From assembly GCA_015065215.1 (NCBI GenBank), contig SVQT01000012.1, forward strand, positions 1 to 44,589: 44,589 bases of DNA, given 5' to 3'. This document shows, piece after piece, positions 27,048 to 36,298 of this stretch. The notes under the pieces were generated by a model. It did not search any database. It saw only the letters and a list, made by a program, of their open reading frames with translations, and was not told where the DNA came from. Numbering within the stretch: position 1 is the first letter of the stretch; each line of letters begins with the position of its first letter. Both the position numbers and the translations under genes were made by a program. This DNA is from Oscillospiraceae bacterium (lineage in GTDB: Bacteria > Bacillota > Clostridia > Oscillospirales > CAG-272).

Positions 27048-28427
27048 ATGGCCGAACGTATGAATGATTACGCGAGCGACCTGACCGACGTTGTTCGTCA
27101 AAAGCCCGCGGCTCTGACCTCCGAGCGCGCTCTGCTCGGCTCTATTCTCATCGACCCCGCCTGCATCACCGATGTATTGACGGTGATCACCGCCGAGGAT
27201 TTCTATCTAACCGAACACAAAGAGATTTTTCTTGCCATGCGGGAGCTCTTTGACGCCAGCAGCGAAATTGATCCGGTTACCCTGATTGATATGTTGGTGC
27301 ACAAGGGGGTATACGAAAAATCCGGCGGCGAGGAATATATCCGTTCGCTCCTGGAAGCAACCCCCAGCGCCATGAACGTCAAGGACTACGCAAGGATCGT
27401 CAAGGAAAAGAGCACCTTGCGCCGCATTATTGACACCTGCGCCGATGTTTCGAATATGACCTTTACCGAGCAAGAAGAGGTCGGGCACATTTTAGACTAC
27501 GCGCAAAGCCAGTTCACCGAGATCTCGGCAGGACGGGATTCCAGAAATTTCCGTCATATCCGGGATGTACTCCGTGACGTGCTGGGCAATCTCCATGAGC
27601 TGGCGGAAGACCCAGAGGCCGCCCACGGCACCCCCACCGGCTTTTCCGGTGTGGACCGCGTCCTTGTGGGCATGGGCGATTCTGACCTGATCATTCTGGG
27701 CGCCCGCCCCGGTATGGGCAAAACAAGCTTTGCCCTGAATATTGCCACCAATGTAGCCATTTCCTCAGGCAAAGCCGTCTGTGTCTTTTCTTTGGAAATG
27801 TCCGCCGAGCAGCTGGTTTCCCGCCTGCTCTCCAGTGAGGCAATGGTCGGCAGCTACGCCCTGCGTTCGGGTCAGCTTACCCCCGAGGATTGGAAAAAGC
27901 TGGCCGATGCCTCTGTGCGTCTTTCCGCCACTAACCTTTATATTGACGACACCTCCGGCGTCACCGTCACCGCCATGAAAGCGAAGCTGCGCCGTGTGGA
28001 AAATCTGGGTTTTGTGGTTATCGACTATCTGGGATTGATGGAAAGCGAGCGCCACTCAGATAACCGTGCGGTAGAGGTAGGCATGATCTCCCGTGGCCTG
28101 AAGCTCATGGCCAAGGAGTTACGTGTACCGATCCTTTGCTGTGCCCAGCTTTCCCGTGGCACCGAGGGACGCACCGATAAGCGCCCTCAACTTTCCGACC
28201 TGCGTGAATCCGGCTCTATCGAGCAGGATGCCGACGTCGTCATGTTCCTGTACCGTGACGAATACTATAAAACCGCCGACAACACCTCGCCGGATCAACA
28301 GGAAGGCAATGTGGCGGAAGTCATCATTCAAAAGAACCGCCACGGCTCACAGGGTACTGTCAAAATGGGGTGGATCGGCGCTTATACCAAGTTCCGTACC
28401 CTTGCCGACGAAAATTTGACCGAATGA
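27048..28427 (+). CDS. dnaB: Replicative DNA helicase DnaB (DnaC in Bacillus)
   Basis: Hexameric 5'-3' helicase at the replication fork. The 459-residue protein has the N-terminal DnaB domain (TSERALLGSILIDPACI), Walker A GARPGMGKTSFAL (218-230), Walker B FVVIDYLGLM, and the C-terminal QLSDLRESGSIEQDADVVMFLYRDEYY with the arginine finger region. No intein is present. The ribosome site before 27048 is weak (GAGAAG); an alternative ATG lies at 27060. Its last bases overlap the tilS start (ATGA). Confidence 0.97.
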   Translation: MAERMNDYASDLTDVVRQKPAALTSERALLGSILIDPACITDVLTVITAEDFYLTEHKEIFLAMRELFDASSEIDPVTLIDMLVHKGVYEKSGGEEYIRSLLEATPSAMNVKDYARIVKEKSTLRRIIDTCADVSNMTFTEQEEVGHILDYAQSQFTEISAGRDSRNFRHIRDVLRDVLGNLHELAEDPEAAHGTPTGFSGVDRVLVGMGDSDLIILGARPGMGKTSFALNIATNVAISSGKAVCVFSLEMSAEQLVSRLLSSEAMVGSYALRSGQLTPEDWKKLADASVRLSATNLYIDDTSGVTVTAMKAKLRRVENLGFVVIDYLGLMESERHSDNRAVEVGMISRGLKLMAKELRVPILCCAQLSRGTEGRTDKRPQLSDLRESGSIEQDADVVMFLYRDEYYKTADNTSPDQQEGNVAEVIIQKNRHGSQGTVKMGWIGAYTKFRTLADENLTE

Positions 28428-29755
28428 GTAAGCCTGCTGATTTTCGGGATCCCCGCACGCTTGCGGGAGTTGCCCCCGACACACCTCTTTGCGTCGCGCT
28501 TTCGGGAGGTGCCGATTCGGTAGCGTTGCTGGCAATGCTGGCGGGCGATCCCCATCTTTGTGCCGTACATGTGCACCACGGCATCCGCGGCGCCGAAGCG
28601 GATCGGGACGCGGACTTTTGCCGTGATCTTGCCAAAAAATACGGTGTCCCCCTTACGGTTTTGCCAATTGACGCCCCCGCCATTGCCAAGCGCCGGGGGA
28701 TCAGTCTGGAGACCGCCGCGAGAGAGGGCCGCTATGAGGCCATTTGTGCCCATCTGCAAAAAAATCACATCCCCTTGCTTGCCACCGCCCATCACGCAGA
28801 CGATCAGCTGGAAACCATTTTACAGCATCTTTTGCGGGGCAGCGGTCTAAAAGGGCTGGGGGGAATTCCTGCCTGCCGGCCGCTGGGAAAAGAAATTCTT
28901 GTGGTACGCCCCCTGTTGCTGTTGACCAAAAAAAATCTGCTTGCCTATCTGGCATCGCTTGGGCAAAACTATGTAACAGACAGCACCAACGCGCAGGGAT
29001 GCTGCACCCGTAACCGCTTGCGGCTGGAAGTGGCGCCGATCTTAGAAGAGCTCTATCCCGCCGCCGCCACCACTGCCGCGCGTTGCGCCGAAACCTTACG
29101 GGAGGATGAGCGGTATCTGGAAGCGCTTGCCTCGGATTTTCTCAAAAAGGAAGGCTCTGAGCCCTCTCTTTCGGCACTGTCCGCGCTCCCACGCCCGATC
29201 TTTTCACGGGTCTTGCGGCAATTTTTACCTGTTCCCCCCGAGCGGGTGCATATTGACGCGCTGGCCGACTTTTGTCAAAAGGCCGTCCCGCATGCGACCC
29301 TATCGTTGCCGCGCGCGACTGTGGTAGCGGAAAACGGGAAGCTTTGCTTTTTAAAAGACCCGCCCATAGCCACAACCTACGAGATCCTTTTAAAGCCGGG
29401 GGAAAATCTCTTGCCAGGCGGCGGATCTGTCTTACTGTACCCCAAAGAGCACACACCGCCTACCGACTCCCGCCACACATTCATCGTACCGATCGCACTT
29501 TGCTCTGATAAAATAAAAGGGCATTTGCGAGCCCGCAATCTACGCCCCGGCGACAAGCTCTACTCCGGTGGCGTGAACCGTGCGGTGCGCCGCCTGTGCG
29601 GCTCTTCGGTGTCGGCGCTCACACGAGCACAAATGCCGCTGTTAACAGACGATGCCGGCGTGGTTGCCACCCCGTTTGGCGCCAATCATAATATTCGGGA
29701 TGATGTCTATCAAAAAGAAGGACAGGATCTCATTGTTTATCTGCTTTTTGACTGA
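28424..29755 (+). CDS. tilS: tRNA(Ile)-lysidine synthase
   Basis: Converts C34 of tRNA-Ile(CAU) to lysidine so that it reads AUA; essential. The 443-residue protein has the PP-loop SGGADSVALLAML (27-39), HVHHGIRGAEADRD, the HHADDQLETILQHLLRGSGLKGLGG core and a C-terminal domain with LRPGDKLYSGGVNRAVRRL. It starts at the ATGA overlap with dnaB, so a longer in-frame start inside dnaB (28370) is rejected. The hpt gene that often follows tilS in Firmicutes is absent; ftsH comes next. Confidence 0.96.
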   Translation: MSKPADFRDPRTLAGVAPDTPLCVALSGGADSVALLAMLAGDPHLCAVHVHHGIRGAEADRDADFCRDLAKKYGVPLTVLPIDAPAIAKRRGISLETAAREGRYEAICAHLQKNHIPLLATAHHADDQLETILQHLLRGSGLKGLGGIPACRPLGKEILVVRPLLLLTKKNLLAYLASLGQNYVTDSTNAQGCCTRNRLRLEVAPILEELYPAAATTAARCAETLREDERYLEALASDFLKKEGSEPSLSALSALPRPIFSRVLRQFLPVPPERVHIDALADFCQKAVPHATLSLPRATVVAENGKLCFLKDPPIATTYEILLKPGENLLPGGGSVLLYPKEHTPPTDSRHTFIVPIALCSDKIKGHLRARNLRPGDKLYSGGVNRAVRRLCGSSVSALTRAQMPLLTDDAGVVATPFGANHNIRDDVYQKEGQDLIVYLLFD

Positions 29756-29810
29756 TACCGGGCCAACCCGGAAGTATATATCATAGTTTTACGGAGGAAC
29801 CAAGAAATTC

Positions 29811-31913
29811 ATGAAAAAACATTTGAAAACCATACTGCTCTACCTACTGCTGATCGCCGTCGTCATTTTGGTGGTGTCGTCGATCTTCCGCGGTACCCAA
29901 AGCGAAAAGCTGGTACTGGGCGACGTGGTGGACCTCTTTGAGGAAAACCGTGTCACGCAATTCGTTATTGACGAGGATTACAACTTGATCATGCAGGTGA
30001 TCAAAACCGGTGAGAACGGCGAGCTGCTGACCAAAGAAGACGGCAGCTGGAATACCGAGGAAAAATCCTACCGCCTCCAATCACTGGCGCTGTTTGAGCA
30101 GTATTGCGGCGATCTGGTGCGAAACAAGGAGATCACTTCTCGCCTGGATAAATACGATATTGAACCCGAGACCACTTATCCTTGGTGGCTCACACTGTTG
30201 CCCTATGCCTTTATCCTGATCGTTTTGGTCGTTCTCTTCTTCTTTGTGATGGGATCCGCCAAGGGCGGCGGAGGCAAGCTGAACAGCTTTGGCCGCGCGC
30301 GTGTCAAAACCGCGCAGGAAAGCAAGGATAAGGTGACCTTTGCCGATGTGGCAGGCGCCGATGAGGAAAAACAGGAGCTGGAAGAAATCGTAGAATTCCT
30401 CAAGGATCCCTCCAAATTCACCCGACTGGGTGCCAAGATCCCCCACGGCGTCCTGCTCGTGGGCCCTCCCGGTACCGGTAAAACCCTGCTGGCCAAAGCG
30501 GTGGCCGGTGAGGCGGGGGTCCCCTTCTACTCGATTTCAGGCTCGGATTTTGTGGAAATGTATGTGGGCGTAGGCGCCTCCCGTGTCCGTGACCTGTTTG
30601 AGACTGCCCGCAAATCCCCCGCCAGCATTGTTTTTATTGACGAGATTGATGCGGTGGGCCGTCACCGCGGTGCCGGCCTTGGCGGCGGTCACGATGAACG
30701 GGAGCAGACCTTGAACCAATTGCTGGTAGAAATGGACGGCTTTGGCTCGCACGACGGGATTATCGTTATGGCCGCCACCAACCGCCCTGATATTTTGGAC
30801 CCCGCGCTACTCCGTCCCGGCCGCTTTGACCGCGAGATTACAGTGGGCGCGCCGGACATCAAGGGCCGCGCCGCCATTCTGGCCGTGCACGCCCGCAACA
30901 AGCCGTTGGAAGAAGGCGTGGATTTGGAAACGGTAGCCAAAAAGACCGCCGGCTTTACCGGCGCGGATCTGGCCAACCTGCTCAACGAGGCCGCATTGCT
31001 TGCCGCGCGTCGCGGTAAATCGCTGATCGGCATGGAGGATATTGACGATGCCTTCATCCGCGTAGTGGCCGGTCCCAAAAAGACCTCCCGCGTCATGAGC
31101 GACCGTGAACGCCGCAACACCGCTTACCATGAGGCGGGTCACGCCATTGTAGCGCATGTGCTACCCCATCTTGACGGGGTGCATCAGATTTCGATCATCC
31201 CCTCCGGTCGGGCGCTGGGCTATACCATGAGCCTGCCCTCTGAGGACAAATACAGCGTTTACAAGCAAGAAATGAAGGAAAAGATCGCCGAGCTGCTCGC
31301 CGGCCGTGTGGCAGAGGCCATTGTGTTCGGCGACATTTCGGGCGGCGCCTCCAACGATATTGAGCGCGCTACCAAAACCGCTCGTCAGATGGTCACCCAA
31401 TTGGGCATGTCGGATGTGCTTGGTCCGGTTATGTACGGTTCCGGACAAGGCGAGGTATTCCTTGGACGTGACTTCTCGAACAACAAAGATTACTCTGAGG
31501 AGGTAGCCGCCAAGATCGATGCCGAGATCAAGGCATTGCTTGATGAAGGCTACGCCAAGGCCAAAGAGATTCTGGAAGGCAACCGCGAGCGTTTGGACTT
31601 TATCGCCGACTTCCTGCTCAAGCACGAGATTATGGATGGCGATCAGTTTGCCGCCGCTATGGATCAAAACGCCTCGATGGAGGAGCTGGAAACCATTGCC
31701 GCCGAGAAGAAGGCACGCTCCCGCCGTGAAAACGAAGAGCGCGAGCGCCGCCGCATTGAAGAAGAAAAGCATGCCGAAGCGGATCTGTTCGGCTCCGCTG
31801 ATTTTTCTGAGGATGGCAACAGCACAAACGAAGCCGTGAAGGATGACGATACCCCCGCGGCCGAAGAACAGGAAATCGCCGAGGAAGAAAAGAAGGATCC
31901 TGATCAGGAATAA
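29811..31913 (+). CDS. ftsH: ATP-dependent zinc metalloprotease FtsH
   Basis: Membrane-anchored AAA+ protease that degrades damaged membrane and regulatory proteins. 700 residues: TM1 about 7-27, a small periplasmic domain, TM2 about 124-147, Walker A GPPGTGKT (218-225), pore loop MYVG, the SRH region (RPGRFDRE), the zinc-binding HEAGH (440-444), and the third ligand region [15 protein letters not shown]. The C-terminal tail (about 645-700) is strongly acidic. GGAGG precedes the start. The 55-bp gap from tilS holds a small CCGGG-CCAA-CCCGG hairpin. Confidence 0.97.
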   Translation: MKKHLKTILLYLLLIAVVILVVSSIFRGTQSEKLVLGDVVDLFEENRVTQFVIDEDYNLIMQVIKTGENGELLTKEDGSWNTEEKSYRLQSLALFEQYCGDLVRNKEITSRLDKYDIEPETTYPWWLTLLPYAFILIVLVVLFFFVMGSAKGGGGKLNSFGRARVKTAQESKDKVTFADVAGADEEKQELEEIVEFLKDPSKFTRLGAKIPHGVLLVGPPGTGKTLLAKAVAGEAGVPFYSISGSDFVEMYVGVGASRVRDLFETARKSPASIVFIDEIDAVGRHRGAGLGGGHDEREQTLNQLLVEMDGFGSHDGIIVMAATNRPDILDPALLRPGRFDREITVGAPDIKGRAAILAVHARNKPLEEGVDLETVAKKTAGFTGADLANLLNEAALLAARRGKSLIGMEDIDDAFIRVVAGPKKTSRVMSDRERRNTAYHEAGHAIVAHVLPHLDGVHQISIIPSGRALGYTMSLPSEDKYSVYKQEMKEKIAELLAGRVAEAIVFGDISGGASNDIERATKTARQMVTQLGMSDVLGPVMYGSGQGEVFLGRDFSNNKDYSEEVAAKIDAEIKALLDEGYAKAKEILEGNRERLDFIADFLLKHEIMDGDQFAAAMDQNASMEELETIAAEKKARSRRENEERERRRIEEEKHAEADLFGSADFSEDGNSTNEAVKDDDTPAAEEQEIAEEEKKDPDQE

Positions 31914-31921
31914 GATCCTTT

Positions 31922-31951
31922 GCTTTCCCCTGCCATATGGCAGGGGAAAGC
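31922..31951. repeat. 30-bp perfect palindrome after ftsH
   Basis: Left arm GCTTTCCCCTGCCAT, right arm its exact reverse complement, centred on CCATATGG. It starts 8 bp after the ftsH stop. The sequence after it is TCCCCTT, not a T-run, so it is a poor intrinsic terminator and reads more like an mRNA-stabilising or processing hairpin, or a protein-binding site. Confidence 0.85.
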
Positions 31952-32038
31952 TCCCCTTCTGCGCGCCGCATTGCTACCGAAACGGTCGGCGGCGATCCAG
32001 AGCGCAGAAATGGCCCCATCAATAAAAAGGAGCAAACA

Positions 32039-34996
32039 ATGGAAAAGACGACATTCGCTTTACTGGGCATCGATATTGGTTCTACCACCGCAAAGGTGGT
32101 ACTGGAGCAAAACGGTGTAATTACATATCAATGCTACGAGCGCCATTTTTCGCAGGTGCGTACCAAAACCTTAGAAATTCTCTCCCGGCTCAAGGAACAA
32201 ATCGGCGATACCCCTTTAAAGGTAGCCATCTCCGGCTCCGCGGGTCTGGGCCTGGCAAGAGCGGCAGAGCTGCCTTTTGTGCAAGAGGTTTTCGCCACCG
32301 GTGAAACCATTCGCCGACTGCAACCGGATACCAATGTGGTGATTGAGCTGGGCGGCGAGGATGCCAAAGTCATCTTTTTTGATGGGGGCACTGATGAGCG
32401 GATGAACGGCTCCTGCGCCGGTGGAACCGGCGCCTTTATTGACCAAATGGCAACCCTGCTTGACCTTTCTGTTGAGGAAATGGATCAGCTTTCGCTTTCT
32501 GCCGAGCGGATCTATCCCATCGCTTCCCGTTGCGGCGTCTTTGCCAAAACCGACGTGCAGCCGCTGCTCAACCAAGGCGCCGCCAAAGCGGATATTGCCG
32601 CCAGCATTTTTCGCGCAGTGGTGAATCAGACGATTGCGGGGTTGGCACAGGGCCGCAAGATCGCCGGGAAGGTCGTCTTTCTGGGCGGCCCCCTCTCCTT
32701 TAATATGGGACTGCGCAAGCAATTCCTTCATGTATTGAAGCTGGAACCGGAAAATGCTATTTTCCCTGATTACGCCCGCGTTTCGGTGGCGTTGGGCGCG
32801 GCATTTTACGCTTCCTCTTTGACCGAAGCCTATTCCTATGCCGAGCTGGTCGACCGTGTGGCATCGGCCACCGCCGCCGGCACCAATACCGTAACCATGG
32901 AGCCGCTTTTCTATCATGAAGCGGAATATGCCGCTTTTGTTGAGCGGCACGCCAAAGCCACCTTGGCCGAGCGTGATCCCAAAGACTATGTCGGCAACGC
33001 CTATCTTGGTATCGACTGCGGCTCTACCACCACCAAATTACTGCTGATGAGTGAGGAAAAGGAAATCCTTTATACTTATTACAGCTCCAATAAAGGCAAT
33101 CCCGTTCATATTGTCAAAGAGCAGCTGGAGGCGATTTACGCCCTTTGCGGCGATCGGATCCGCATTTGCGGTTCGGCGGTCACCGGCTACGGCGAAGAGC
33201 TGATCCGCCACGCTTTCCATCTGGATCATGGCCTTGTTGAGACAATGGCACACTTTACCGCCGCCAAGCATTTCAACCCTGAGGTAGACTTCATTTTGGA
33301 TATTGGCGGTCAGGACATCAAATGCTTCCAGATCCGGAACGGTGCCATCGACAGCATCATGCTCAATGAGGCCTGCTCTTCCGGTTGCGGCTCCTTTATC
33401 GAAACATTCGCGCGGGGCCTTGGCTACGAAGCCTCTGAATTTGCCAAGCTGGGGCTTTTTGCCAAAGCACCGGTGGATTTGGGATCCCGCTGCACTGTTT
33501 TTATGAACTCCTCGGTAAAGCAAGCGCAAAAAGACGGCGCTACCGTTGGCGATATTTCGGCAGGCCTTTCAGCCTCTGTTGTAAAAAACGCCATTTATAA
33601 GGTCATCCGTGCCGGTTCGGCAGACGAGCTGGGCAAAAACATCGTGGTACAGGGCGGCACCTTCCTCAATGACGCGGTGCTCCGCAGCTTTGAGCGGGAG
33701 CTTGGCAGGCCGGTCATCCGCCCCACCATCGCGGGTCTGATGGGCGCTCTTGGCGCCGCTATCTACGCACAGCAAAATCATGCCGCCTTCTCCTCAATCC
33801 TCACGCCCGAGGAATTGGATACATTTGTTCACACCTCTAAAGCAACCGTTTGCAAAGGCTGTACCAACCGTTGCAATGTCACCATCAATACCTTTGCCGA
33901 CGGTGGCAAATTCATTTCCGGCAATAAATGTGAAAAAGGCGCCGGGCAAAAGCCCTCCGACAATCCCCTTCCCAATCTCCATGCCTTTAAACGGGAGCGG
34001 TTTGCCGAGCTGACCCCCACGCAGGGCAAGCGCGGTATCACGGTGGGACTGCCCTTGGCGCTGGGCATGTATGAGCTTGGCATCTTCTGGTACACCCTGT
34101 TCAAGGAACTGGACTTTGGGGTGCGTTTTTCCGGTTTTTCCAGTCGCAAAATCTACGCCAAGGGGCAATACAGCATTCCGTCGGATACCGCCTGCTACCC
34201 CGCTAAAATCATGCACGGCCACATGGAAACCCTGATCGAAGAGGGTGTAGATGCCATCTTCTACCCGTGCCTGACACGTAATGTAGACGAAAAGGTAGCG
34301 GATAATCACTACAACTGCCCGGTGGTGGCCTATTACCCCGAGGTATTAGAGCACAATATGGATAGCCTGGAGGGCGTTCGCTTTCTTTATCCTTATGTCA
34401 CCGTCAACAATGAAAAGGAGCTGGCCAAAGAGCTGTTTGACTTTTTGCAACAAACCTTTGGTAATATGCAAAAAAGCCAGGTAGCGCACGCCGTAAAAAG
34501 CGCCGGCAAGGCCTATGCCCGCTATATGGCAGATATTCGCGCCGAGGGGCAGCGTGCCATCCGCTTTGCCAAGGAAAACGGCAAGCGGCTGATGGTGCTT
34601 TGCGGCAGGCCCTACCACATTGATCCGGAGATTGGCCACGGCATTGATAAGCTGGCAACCACGCTTGGCTTCGCGGTCGTCACCGAGGACGCGGTAGCGC
34701 ATTTGGCCTCCGCGCCGGTACGCCCCAAGGTGCTCAATCAATGGACCTACCACGCACGGCTTTATAACGCCGCCCGCTTTGTGACCGAAGCCGCGAACGC
34801 CGAGCTGGTGCAGCTGGTCTCTTTCGGCTGCGGCATTGACGCCATCACCACCGACGAGGTCAGAGAAATCCTGGAGGAGGGCGGCAAGCTCTACACCCAG
34901 ATCAAAATCGACGAGATCACCAATTTGGGTGCCGTCACCATCCGTCTGCGCAGCTTACTGGGCGCGTTGGAGCAACAGAAAAAGGAGGGGGTATAA
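32039..34996 (+). CDS. 2-hydroxyacyl-CoA dehydratase activase-like protein, two ASKHA domains plus DUF2229-type region
   Basis: ATP-driven reductase in the acyl-CoA dehydratase activator superfamily. Two BcrAD/BadFG ASKHA domains are joined: the first has GIDIGSTTAK (near residue 10), SCAGGTGAF and SRCGVFAKTD; the second GIDCGSTTTK (324-333), NEACSSGCGSF and SRCTVFMN. The cysteines fit an Fe-S cluster. After about 600, a cysteine-rich part (C605, C608, C612 in CKGCTNRC, then NKCEKGAG, DTACYP and FYPCLT) matches the DUF2229/D-component-like region. The ORF opens at 31937, but AAGGAG and the conserved start place it at 32039 (985 residues). It is followed 4 bp later by its partner gene. Confidence 0.9.
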   Translation: MEKTTFALLGIDIGSTTAKVVLEQNGVITYQCYERHFSQVRTKTLEILSRLKEQIGDTPLKVAISGSAGLGLARAAELPFVQEVFATGETIRRLQPDTNVVIELGGEDAKVIFFDGGTDERMNGSCAGGTGAFIDQMATLLDLSVEEMDQLSLSAERIYPIASRCGVFAKTDVQPLLNQGAAKADIAASIFRAVVNQTIAGLAQGRKIAGKVVFLGGPLSFNMGLRKQFLHVLKLEPENAIFPDYARVSVALGAAFYASSLTEAYSYAELVDRVASATAAGTNTVTMEPLFYHEAEYAAFVERHAKATLAERDPKDYVGNAYLGIDCGSTTTKLLLMSEEKEILYTYYSSNKGNPVHIVKEQLEAIYALCGDRIRICGSAVTGYGEELIRHAFHLDHGLVETMAHFTAAKHFNPEVDFILDIGGQDIKCFQIRNGAIDSIMLNEACSSGCGSFIETFARGLGYEASEFAKLGLFAKAPVDLGSRCTVFMNSSVKQAQKDGATVGDISAGLSASVVKNAIYKVIRAGSADELGKNIVVQGGTFLNDAVLRSFERELGRPVIRPTIAGLMGALGAAIYAQQNHAAFSSILTPEELDTFVHTSKATVCKGCTNRCNVTINTFADGGKFISGNKCEKGAGQKPSDNPLPNLHAFKRERFAELTPTQGKRGITVGLPLALGMYELGIFWYTLFKELDFGVRFSGFSSRKIYAKGQYSIPSDTACYPAKIMHGHMETLIEEGVDAIFYPCLTRNVDEKVADNHYNCPVVAYYPEVLEHNMDSLEGVRFLYPYVTVNNEKELAKELFDFLQQTFGNMQKSQVAHAVKSAGKAYARYMADIRAEGQRAIRFAKENGKRLMVLCGRPYHIDPEIGHGIDKLATTLGFAVVTEDAVAHLASAPVRPKVLNQWTYHARLYNAARFVTEAANAELVQLVSFGCGIDAITTDEVREILEEGGKLYTQIKIDEITNLGAVTIRLRSLLGALEQQKKEGV

Positions 34997-35000
34997 TAAT

Positions 35001-36284
35001 ATGGAAGATCGCATTCTCTTTACCAAAGAGATGAAAAAAGACTACACCATTCTACTCCCCAACATGCTCCCCATGCATTTCAAAATCATGTCAGCCGCTT
35101 TCCGCATTTATGGCTATAAGGCGGTGCTACTGGAAAACGACGGACATGACGTGATCGAATGCGGCCTAAAATACGTACATAACGATACCTGCTATCCGGC
35201 ATTGCTGGTCATCGGTCAATTTATTGACGCCCTGCAAAGCGGAAAGTATGATCTGAACAAAACCGCTGTTATGATGACCCAAACCGGTGGCGGATGCCGT
35301 GCGTCAAACTATATCGCTTTGATCCGAAAAGCGCTGAAAAAGGCAGGCTTCCCCCAAGTTCCGGTCATCTCGCTGAATGTGGCGGGATTGGAGAAAAACC
35401 CCGGCTTCAAGATCTCGCTTGGATTTGGCAAACGCATTCTTTACGGTGTTTACTATGGGGATCTGTTAATGAACTTGGTCAATCAATGCCGCCCTTATGA
35501 GGTCACCCCCGGCTCGACCCAGGCTCTTGCTGACAAATGGGTAGAAAAACTGGCAGCGCAGGTCGGTAGCAAAAAAGCTGTTACCTACAAGTCGGTGCGA
35601 GAGAATTACGCAGCCATCCTGCGGGATTTTGACCGCAACCTGCCCCGTACCGCTACACGAAAGGTCCGGGTTGGCATTGTGGGCGAGATCTTTGTCAAAT
35701 TTGCCCCCATCGGTAACAACCATCTGGAAGATTTTTTGGTCGGCGAAGGCGCTGAAACCGTCATGGCCGGCTTGCTGGATTTCCTGATGTATACCGTCAA
35801 CACCGCTGTGGTGGATTACCGCCTTTACGGGATGAAAAAAGCGAAAGCTGCCATCATGCGGTTCGCCTATCGCTTCCTACACAAAAAGCAGCTGGACTTC
35901 ATCCGCCTTTATCAAGAAAACAGTAGCTTCACGCCTCCCACCGATTTTGAAAAAACCCGCGCCGCCATTCAAGGCTATATCAGCGAGGGCGTACAGATGG
36001 GCGAGGGATGGCTATTAACCGCCGAAATGTTAGAGCTGATTGAAAGCGATGTGAAGAATGTGGTCTGTACCCAGCCCTTTGGCTGTCTGCCCAATCATAT
36101 CGTAGGCAAGGGTATGATGAAAATCATCCGAGAGCATCATCCGGGGGTCAATCTGGTTGCCATTGATTACGATTCCAGCGCTTCCCGCATCAATCAGGAA
36201 AACCGCTTGAAACTGATGCTGGCAGGTGCCAACCGCGCCTTGGCAGCCGAGGAAACCAAAAACGAGGCCTCTATCAACGCATAA
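35001..36284 (+). CDS. 2-hydroxyacyl-CoA dehydratase D-component-like Fe-S protein
   Basis: A 427-residue protein of the HgdB/YjiM-like dehydratase family, which can hold a [4Fe-4S] or double-cubane cluster. Candidate ligands are C64 (NDTCYP), C99 (GGGCRASNY), C356 and C362 (VCTQPFGCLPNH). It starts MEDRILFTKEMKKDYTILLPNMLPMHFKI, with AAAGGAGG 12 bases upstream. In many Firmicutes this module is fused to the activase; here it is separate. I infer that the pair forms a low-potential reductase and its acceptor. The substrate is unknown: no CoA-transferase or HgdA-like gene is nearby. Confidence 0.85.
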   Translation: MEDRILFTKEMKKDYTILLPNMLPMHFKIMSAAFRIYGYKAVLLENDGHDVIECGLKYVHNDTCYPALLVIGQFIDALQSGKYDLNKTAVMMTQTGGGCRASNYIALIRKALKKAGFPQVPVISLNVAGLEKNPGFKISLGFGKRILYGVYYGDLLMNLVNQCRPYEVTPGSTQALADKWVEKLAAQVGSKKAVTYKSVRENYAAILRDFDRNLPRTATRKVRVGIVGEIFVKFAPIGNNHLEDFLVGEGAETVMAGLLDFLMYTVNTAVVDYRLYGMKKAKAAIMRFAYRFLHKKQLDFIRLYQENSSFTPPTDFEKTRAAIQGYISEGVQMGEGWLLTAEMLELIESDVKNVVCTQPFGCLPNHIVGKGMMKIIREHHPGVNLVAIDYDSSASRINQENRLKLMLAGANRALAAEETKNEASINA

Positions 36285-36298
36285 GGAGACGACAGACT

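Noticed and set aside
31922-31951. Intrinsic terminator of ftsH
   Set aside because: The hairpin is strong but is followed by TCCCCTT with no T-run.
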